Shown piece after piece: positions 57,882-64,000 of a DNA stretch of 64,000 nt. The position numbers and the translations under genes were made by a program. Source of the DNA: Lachancea dasiensis (Eukaryota > Ascomycota > Saccharomycetes > Saccharomycetales > Saccharomycetaceae); NCBI GenBank assembly GCA_900074725.1, contig LT598461.1, positions 682,001 through 746,000 on the forward strand, written 5' to 3'. How positions within the stretch are numbered: the stretch's first letter is position 1; each line of letters opens with the position of its first letter. The notes below the pieces were generated by a model. The model was not told where the DNA came from. It was given only the letters and a program-made list of their open reading frames with translations, and did no database searches.

Positions 57882-58651
57882 ATGGGAAAGCTTGACGACT
57901 ATGTGCCGATGATTGACGTATGCAGGTGTGAATTTCCGGATATTGATCTTTTGACATCGAATTAGTGTATTAACAGCACCGCAAACAGGCAATTTTAAGT
58001 GCCTCTAATCCAGATGAAGTTAGTGCGAAAAGAATTCGCAAGGCGATTCAGGAGCTTTTTGCCGTGGATCTAGAGCCCCAGAGAAAGAAGGTCAACGCCT
58101 TGATAGTTGAAAGGTTCGATCAAATACAAGAATCGAGAACCCAGATCTCCCATCAAGACTTGGTAGATAAGGATGTTGCAGTAGCTGACAAGCTCCTCGA
58201 AAAGGTTAATGGGAGCAGCTCAAGATCGAAATCCAATGGGAAAATATCCAAGCCCCGTAAAAAGCGGAAGGCTAGTGAGGCAGGAAACGCTTTGAGTCAA
58301 AACAAAATGCTGCTCAGTCCAGAACTGCAAGAGCTGGTAAAAGAGCCCGAAATGGCACGCACTCAAGTGGTAAAGAAGATATGGGAATACATTAAAGAGC
58401 ACAACCTGCAAAATCCCGCAGATCGTAGAGAAATCTTATGTGACGAAAAGCTAAAACCAGTATTTGGTGACAAAACTACGATGTTTGCTCTTAACAAGAG
58501 TTTGTCCAGGCACATTTTCAATTCCCAAAACAAAGATCAACAGTCCTTGTCCTCGGCCGAAGACTTAACAGCCGAGAACTCTGCATCTGGCCGAGGATCT
58601 CCTAAGAAACTACCTTCGGTTGATGAAAGCACATCTGAAGCTGCCGACTGA
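57882..58651 (+). CDS. TRI1: Tri1/Uaf30-like SWIB-domain protein, spliced
   Basis: The gene is join(57882..57917,57989..58651), 232 residues. Exon 1 encodes MGKLDDYVPMID; the 71-nt intron has GTATGC, a TATTAAC branch (57968-57974) and CAG ending at 57988; exon 2 continues AILSASNPDEVSAKRIRKAI. This rebuilds the N-terminus of Tri1 (family pattern: Y.PM.DAILS.SNPDE). A basic linker (KPRKKRKA) precedes a SWIB/MDM2-like domain (about 121-192, RTQVVKKIWEYIKEHNLQNP and REILCDEKL). In S. cerevisiae the WGD pair is TRI1 (unknown, nuclear) and UAF30 (subunit of the rDNA upstream activating factor); this single gene may do the UAF30 job. The sequence is closer to Tri1. Confidence 0.88.
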
Positions 58652-59095
58652 TGAACTGTGAGAGCTTTACGTTGTTACTTTCGAGTTTATGTTAGTCTGG
58701 GTAGCTGTCTCAACTTGCAATTATTACCCCAACTAATCACCTCCTTAGATAGCCTTAGATGGCCAAAGATGTCTTCAGTAATTGAGGTTAGTAGGATAAA
58801 CGATGTAAACACCACCTTGATTTATTCACGTTTCACTCAATTCGGAAGATATTCGGATTCGATGTTTATGAGATACTGTAAGTATGTAGATTAGGCGCAA
58901 TTGAAAAGAATTCAACTAAGTATATTTCTTGGCCAACTCAGGGCATATCCGATAAAATCGGGAGAAGGCCGCCTGTTTGTTGTTCTGTCGCATGATTCAG
59001 CTTGTCTTTAATCTCAGGTCAAAATTCCTAAAGCTAAAACAATCAATCCGATCATATGTGGACAAAACTGCTTAAGCCAGCCCCAACTAACCTCG
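58652..59095. other. Upstream region of the YOR296W-like gene
   Basis: A 444-bp spacer. A 78-codon frame (58658-58894) starts with GTG only and is not called. No other feature was recognised. Confidence 0.4.
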
Positions 59096-62000
59096 ATGGC
59101 TCTTCGAAATGTATCGAATATGAGCAACTATAGTACCGAAAGTACTGATTCATTGCGTCCAACGAGAGCTTTCCACGACGAGGTTGCCGTCAACCTCGAT
59201 GAGGTTCTCAAGTATACTATTAAAGTGATATTGCTAGAATACCTCAACGAACCAAGGTTCCGTCAAACCCAACCAAGGGATGTTGGAAATGTGGTTGCGG
59301 ATCAAATACAGTCTCAGACCAACCCAATCAAGGAGCAAAAGCGTATGAAACGAAGGTCTTGGCTCTTTGGTGATGAACAAGGAAAGAGAGCCGAGGCAAG
59401 CGAGGCAAAACAATTACAAAAGATAATTCCAGAGCTCGGAAGCTACTTAAGGCTAGTTGCAATGGGGAAAATAAGCATAAGTGAGGCGCTCTTTCGGCGA
59501 AGCCTTCTCAAACTTTACAACGATGACTTTTTGAACCCTCAAGCGTCAAAACAGCTTGCATCTATGAGTCGGGTGGAGGAACTTATCATTTTATTCACTA
59601 AGGCGGCACAAAATGAGATAGCGAAGATGGGGGGCCAGCTAAATGGAAAAGAAGAGCTTTTTAACCAAGTGTCGAAGTTTACCGATGCGCTGACGCAATT
59701 GGTGTCTGACCACGAAGCTCCTAATTCGCCCTTAGCGAAGCGAATTCATGAATATAAGAAGTCTTTTGAGCTAAAAGTTAGAAGAACAGGACACATGTCA
59801 CCGTTTCCGAGTTACACATCCCTTCCGCAAAAACACATCTCGAAACCTTCATTCAGATTGTCCGATATTTGCCATTCAAGTTATCTAATAGAACTATTTG
59901 GCCTTTCAGAGATTGAATTACAACAAAAAATTGTTAAGTACGCAAACGAGACCACCATTTCAGGCTTCTGCCGTACACTTGGGTCAATTAGAGCGTCTCT
60001 GGTCGAAAAACCTAGGTCAGATCCTAGCCTGATATTTGTGGATCCAAAAAGCTATGAAGTCTGGCGGGAGAAAGAGCTTTCGGACCTAGTAACACTTATA
60101 AACAAATTTGGCTACTCAAACCCTGTTCTTTCATCTGAGGTAGGTGATGACTATATTCCTCGTAATACTAGAGGAGTTTACAATCGGCTATTGCAACTGA
60201 TCTGGGCTAAAGAGCTATCATATGATTTGGAAGAGCCAAGTTGCTCGAAAAATGCTTTCTTTCTGATCCACAAATGCGCCAGTTATTGGAGAATAACTCT
60301 ACCTTCCACTAAAGCCACCTTGCTTTACAGTGCTGCAATAGAAGGACCGATGGCTGGAAATTGTTTAAACACGGAGGTCTTCAACCAAGTCTTTACAATT
60401 ATCAACTCAAAAATTTTGGATGGAGAACCGTCTTTGAAAGACGGTTCTTTATGGACTTCGACTGATCATGAAGAGTGGTTAGCTAATTTGCTCTATTCTT
60501 ATGAACAGTGTTTCAATCTTCTACGACAACAACTAGCAGGGATTCACGAGAAACCAAGACCAAAGTTTTCATCAACTTTAGATGTTTATTACAATAAGAT
60601 TTTGCCCAATATCGAACTGGCTGATAGCACTATGATTGGTAGCGATACCCGTCGAAAACACATAAAAAAATTAAGACGTGTCCTCTTCAAGGCAAGTGAA
60701 CTCTACTATGTCAATTTAGTCCGAGATCTCCCCCGTGAAAGGGACATAGAATTCCAAGACGTCAAGAACATGGCCGACAGCATCGTTTTGGAAGTTCAAA
60801 ATCTTCAAAAGCGTTATAGTAAACCTCTACTCGGTGAAATCAACCTTGCTCTGGAATGTGGGAAGGTTCTTGTAGAGGCATTTGGCGTAGATTGTTCTGC
60901 TATGCTAGCACAAGTTAGGCAGGCCTCTAGCTCTCAAAGTGACCATATTCCTTACTATGATGCTACTGAGACCTACAAATCGCTACGTGAGTTGCGTGAC
61001 GTTCACCTTCAAATACAGCCTTCAAAACCATTTCCATTCAAGTTGGAGAAGTATTTCCTCACGTATCTATCGATGCTGTGCGATGACACTTGTCTTGGTA
61101 TTCGAAATGTTATACAGACCGCCATCGCGAAAGAAAGTTGGGATACAGTTGATGAGAATTTAAACTATAGTACTTCAGTCATCGATGTTTTCAAGATGAT
61201 CAACGAGTCTTTTGAAGTCTTTGGAAAGCTGGGTTGGGAAGATCAATATCAAATATCTAAGATATACACATTCCTTTTGAAATCAGCTGCCGATGGATTG
61301 AGTTTTTATTCCACTGCTGTTGCGAGTGTAATAGTTGATGATATTAAGGCCACGGAAGAGGTAGACGAAGATTTTGAGGAATACGGTGATGTCCAGAAGA
61401 CTATTCCTCAATCTGCTGCCGCGAGAATGAAGAATTCATGGGTATACACTGAGATGAAAAACGTACTGAAATCTCACGAATTTACTGTGCCAAAACCATT
61501 TGAGTTCCAGAGAAAAACTTGCATTTGCTTGAACAACCTCAGCCAAATGATGCTATTACTGAACTCCTTAGAAAGTCGTATTAATCCGGAAGAAGTCTCC
61601 TCTGTGGTTACCACACATGAACAATTTAACATCAAGCGCAAAATGAAGACAGAAAAACAGAATAGTACCCTCAGGCACTTATACACTATAAGGGTAGTTC
61701 GTGCAGAGGACCTGAGCAGCTCCGCACAGCACTCGAATATTTTGACAGCTGTTAGTATTGTTGATACAAAGCTTCAACGAGAGGTTGCCAAGACACGCGA
61801 GGTGATGAAATCTGGAAGGCCAGTATGGAATGAAGAGTTCGAGCTCGATCTTCCGGTTGGTGATTCCCGACTCATCAGTTTTATTCTGTGGACCCACAAA
61901 TCAAGATTTAATTCTGAATCGAATAAGTTATATGGGCGGGCACTTTTGAGCTTGGATCCCAAAAACTTTCGAGATGACGGTTATCCGCAAGAAATAAATC

Positions 62001-63022
62001 TTAATTTGGACTCTCGTGGGAAAATCATAATACAAATATCTGTCGAGACTGAAAAGCTCGATGCCCTATTTTCCATGGGTAGGGCATTTAGATCACTCAC
62101 CCGTGCTCGGGATCGATCACTTGAACTGATGGTTAGCAAATTTCAAGTGTTCGTTCATTTTGCCTTATCGAAAACAACCTTGAAAACAGTATGCGGCAGC
62201 ACTGGAACAACTAAGGCTGGTAACAACGTCGTTTATGATTCGATAGTACCGCTGTTTGACTACTTAAATGCAAATTTAGACATACTTGCGTCACATTTGC
62301 CTCGTGAGGTGCTATTGAAACTGATGTTGGAAGCATGGGAGGAAATTTTGAACAGAGCGGATGAGCTTTTGTTGCCGTTTGTGACTGAAATATCGAGGGC
62401 CCCAAAGGTAAGCTCCAAAACAAAAACAATTTGGGAAAATGCCGTTGATGCTGCTAAACAAGGAATCAACTCACCAGTCACATCGGACCGTCCTTTGACC
62501 AAAATTGAAATTGACACGATATTTGAATGGTTAAGGGCGTTATGCGTTGACTTCTTTCACAACAATGGAGAAGGTCCTGCCATCGAAGATTTGAAAAATA
62601 GACATTATCAGTCTCTTCTGCTCATTCCAACGTATTATGACAAGCCAGTTAACGAGCTAAAAGACGAATTGAAATCATTAGACCGTGAATACAGCAAGTT
62701 AATTTCTGAGAGTAAAGAACTCGAGGTTCATGATCCCAAGAAGTCCATGGTAGTTGGCAAAAGAGAAAGGAGTATTGCACGTCGCAAAACCATCATCGCA
62801 AACGCTTTGCGGAAGCGGAGACTACGACTCGACCAGGAAATCAAGGAAGCCGAGAAGAATCCTCTAGAGAACATAGAAGCTACACGCAACATTCTCTTGC
62901 GCATATTAGTTGCCAAAGGTGAGAGTGACTTTGTCGCGGATTGTCTAAAATGCCATGAGAGAATGACCAAAGCCTTGTTAACTGAGAAGATAGTTAGAGC
63001 TGCACGTTCCAGCCACCACTAG
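59096..63022 (+). CDS. Munc13-like C2-domain protein (YOR296W ortholog)
   Basis: A 1308-residue protein matching S. cerevisiae YOR296W (1289) by size, position and content. The family (fungal Unc13/Munc13-homology proteins such as S. pombe Git1) is linked to exocytosis or cAMP signalling, but the yeast protein is uncharacterised. A long helical N-terminal part (about 40-850) holds an MHD1-like segment; a C2 domain is at about 857-960 (YTIRVVRAEDLSS, SGRPVWNEEFELDLP), in which the calcium-binding aspartates are mostly not evident; an MHD2-like segment (about 985-1090) and a basic coiled-coil tail follow. The start is the ATG at 59096. Confidence 0.85.
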   Translation: MALRNVSNMSNYSTESTDSLRPTRAFHDEVAVNLDEVLKYTIKVILLEYLNEPRFRQTQPRDVGNVVADQIQSQTNPIKEQKRMKRRSWLFGDEQGKRAEASEAKQLQKIIPELGSYLRLVAMGKISISEALFRRSLLKLYNDDFLNPQASKQLASMSRVEELIILFTKAAQNEIAKMGGQLNGKEELFNQVSKFTDALTQLVSDHEAPNSPLAKRIHEYKKSFELKVRRTGHMSPFPSYTSLPQKHISKPSFRLSDICHSSYLIELFGLSEIELQQKIVKYANETTISGFCRTLGSIRASLVEKPRSDPSLIFVDPKSYEVWREKELSDLVTLINKFGYSNPVLSSEVGDDYIPRNTRGVYNRLLQLIWAKELSYDLEEPSCSKNAFFLIHKCASYWRITLPSTKATLLYSAAIEGPMAGNCLNTEVFNQVFTIINSKILDGEPSLKDGSLWTSTDHEEWLANLLYSYEQCFNLLRQQLAGIHEKPRPKFSSTLDVYYNKILPNIELADSTMIGSDTRRKHIKKLRRVLFKASELYYVNLVRDLPRERDIEFQDVKNMADSIVLEVQNLQKRYSKPLLGEINLALECGKVLVEAFGVDCSAMLAQVRQASSSQSDHIPYYDATETYKSLRELRDVHLQIQPSKPFPFKLEKYFLTYLSMLCDDTCLGIRNVIQTAIAKESWDTVDENLNYSTSVIDVFKMINESFEVFGKLGWEDQYQISKIYTFLLKSAADGLSFYSTAVASVIVDDIKATEEVDEDFEEYGDVQKTIPQSAAARMKNSWVYTEMKNVLKSHEFTVPKPFEFQRKTCICLNNLSQMMLLLNSLESRINPEEVSSVVTTHEQFNIKRKMKTEKQNSTLRHLYTIRVVRAEDLSSSAQHSNILTAVSIVDTKLQREVAKTREVMKSGRPVWNEEFELDLPVGDSRLISFILWTHKSRFNSESNKLYGRALLSLDPKNFRDDGYPQEINLNLDSRGKIIIQISVETEKLDALFSMGRAFRSLTRARDRSLELMVSKFQVFVHFALSKTTLKTVCGSTGTTKAGNNVVYDSIVPLFDYLNANLDILASHLPREVLLKLMLEAWEEILNRADELLLPFVTEISRAPKVSSKTKTIWENAVDAAKQGINSPVTSDRPLTKIEIDTIFEWLRALCVDFFHNNGEGPAIEDLKNRHYQSLLLIPTYYDKPVNELKDELKSLDREYSKLISESKELEVHDPKKSMVVGKRERSIARRKTIIANALRKRRLRLDQEIKEAEKNPLENIEATRNILLRILVAKGESDFVADCLKCHERMTKALLTEKIVRAARSSHH

Positions 63023-63561
63023 TATCCAGTCCAAAAATGCCATCCCATAGAAGCATAATTATGGAAAATACTCTATGCCAAGAAGCGATAGCGGTAGTTC
63101 ATTTTCTTTATGAATGAGGCCGATATGGAGTATATGTCTTACTTTTTTGTGCCTAGTGCATTTGAACCAGTTGCAGTGTTAGGTCGTGGCAACCTGGTAC
63201 TTAGAGATAAACCATTACAACTTCCGCCTATAAAAACGAAGGTGTCATTGAAGTGATTTAGTATTTTCAAAAAGCAGACTTGAACATATTTCTCAGACGG
63301 CGAGTGCATCTCCATCGCCATACTGTTAGTGTGCCAGGAATATATTCCGCGACACCTCACATCACATGATCTTCTATAACTGACAAATATTCCACTACTG
63401 CGTAAGATTATCAGATCAAGTAACGTTTATGAAGGCTCAGAGGGTAGAGTGACCGAATGAAGCATTGATCTGTAAAGGTTAGTTCCATATTGCTCTGTGA
63501 CAAGTTGTCACTTCTTATTTGGCCAGCAACTTCGAAAGTTAGAGTGGGAGAAAAGTTCATC
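63023..63561. other. RNH1 promoter region
   Basis: A 539-bp spacer between two plus-strand genes. Short antisense frames are not credible. No factor site stands out. Confidence 0.4.
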
Positions 63562-64000
63562 ATGGCGAGGAAAAGTTACTACGCGGTGCAAAATGGTCGT
63601 AGCAATGGTGTATTCACCAATTGGGGCGACTGTAAGGATCAAGTGAATGGATATCCAGGTGCCGTTTATAAGAAGTTTGATACAATGGAACAAGCAAGGG
63701 CTTATTCGAGCGGTGGGCAGAGCAATTCTGGTTATGGATCGCGGAATACTGATTACGGCGAACGGTTTCGTTCATCCCAGTCCGGCAGTCGTGGCGACAG
63801 AAACTATGAGCACCACGTTCATAAAATCTCCACCCCATCTGCAAGAAATCAACTTGGAACGGACAGCTCTTACGGTCACCACAAATCTTATAAAAGCTCT
63901 CGTAAATCGTCGTCGGGCTATCCAAATTATTCTCGAACTTTCAAAGCTAAACCAGTGCAAGACAAACTGCCGCCTGAAAAATACTACGCGGTGAGAAGTA
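63562..64000 (+). CDS. RNH1: RNase H1, N-terminal part (cut by window end)
   Basis: A frame from the ATG at 63562 runs open to the end of the window. It starts MARKSYYAVQNGRSNGVFTN with WGDCKDQVNGYPGAVYKKFD, the RNA/DNA hybrid-binding (caulimovirus-type) domain (about 5-48). A Ser/Gly/Tyr/His-rich linker follows (about 50-135), and the last residues seen, PEKYYAVRS, open a second copy of the same domain. S. cerevisiae Rnh1 also has two such domains before its catalytic part. The enzyme removes RNA from RNA:DNA hybrids. The catalytic domain lies outside the window. The YMR231W-YMR234W order is matched. Confidence 0.9.
   Translation, partial: MARKSYYAVQNGRSNGVFTNWGDCKDQVNGYPGAVYKKFDTMEQARAYSSGGQSNSGYGSRNTDYGERFRSSQSGSRGDRNYEHHVHKISTPSARNQLGTDSSYGHHKSYKSSRKSSSGYPNYSRTFKAKPVQDKLPPEKYYAVRS

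Overview
The window is nuclear DNA of a budding yeast (Saccharomycetaceae): dense, mostly intronless genes, short introns with the TACTAAC branch box, Rap1-type ribosomal-protein promoters and a tRNA-Lys(CUU) matching the S. cerevisiae sequence I remember. Gene order points to a lineage that split before the whole-genome duplication. From 0 to 44 kb the genes interleave what S. cerevisiae carries on two separate tracts, chromosome VI (MET10-SMC2-RPL2A-RRT5-RPL29-QCR6-PHO4-CDC26) and chromosome IX (SNL1, VID28, FAF1, HIS6, RPB3, TIM44, ULP2, SSM4, EMC5, IRR1, YIL024C, YKE4). RPL2, which S. cerevisiae has twice, is single here. A Lachancea-like yeast fits best, but the genus is an inference.

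Layout. 0-11 kb: tail of an unknown gene, SNL1 and VID28 (divergent), then MET10 and SMC2 (convergent). 11-19 kb: RPL2, RRT5, RPL29 and QCR6, all on the minus strand, with unusually long spacers holding Rap1/Homol-D-like promoters, GC-rich leaders and small tandem repeats. 19-28 kb: PHO4, FAF1, HIS6, RPB3, an unrecognised 112-residue membrane protein, TIM44. 28-44 kb: ULP2, SSM4/DOA10, tRNA-Lys, CDC26, EMC5, IRR1/SCC3, a spliced CBM48-domain gene, YKE4. 44-51 kb: a block matching S. cerevisiae chromosome XII (VPS38, DCR2, a YLR361C-A-like small gene, STE11). 51-64 kb: a block interleaving S. cerevisiae chromosomes XIII and XV (PEP5, FUS2, RRS1, TRI1/UAF30, YOR296W, and RNH1 cut by the window end).

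The genes are housekeeping: sulfite reduction, histidine synthesis, condensin and cohesin, SUMO removal, ER quality control (SSM4, EMC5, SNL1), ribosome synthesis (RPL2, RPL29, FAF1, RRS1), mitochondria (QCR6, TIM44), vacuolar traffic (VPS38, PEP5) and mating (STE11, FUS2). No transposon, virus-like element, CRISPR array or rRNA was seen. Several S. cerevisiae genes that I recall as intronless have introns here (VPS38, TRI1, the CBM48 gene, probably the RPL29 leader); their first exons lie outside the long open frames, and I rebuilt them from splice signals and protein alignment. Start codons were set to ATG throughout. I saw no wholly new system. The best leads are the RP-promoter architecture, the spliced CBM48 gene, the unknown 112-residue protein and the gene-free 16-18 kb stretch.
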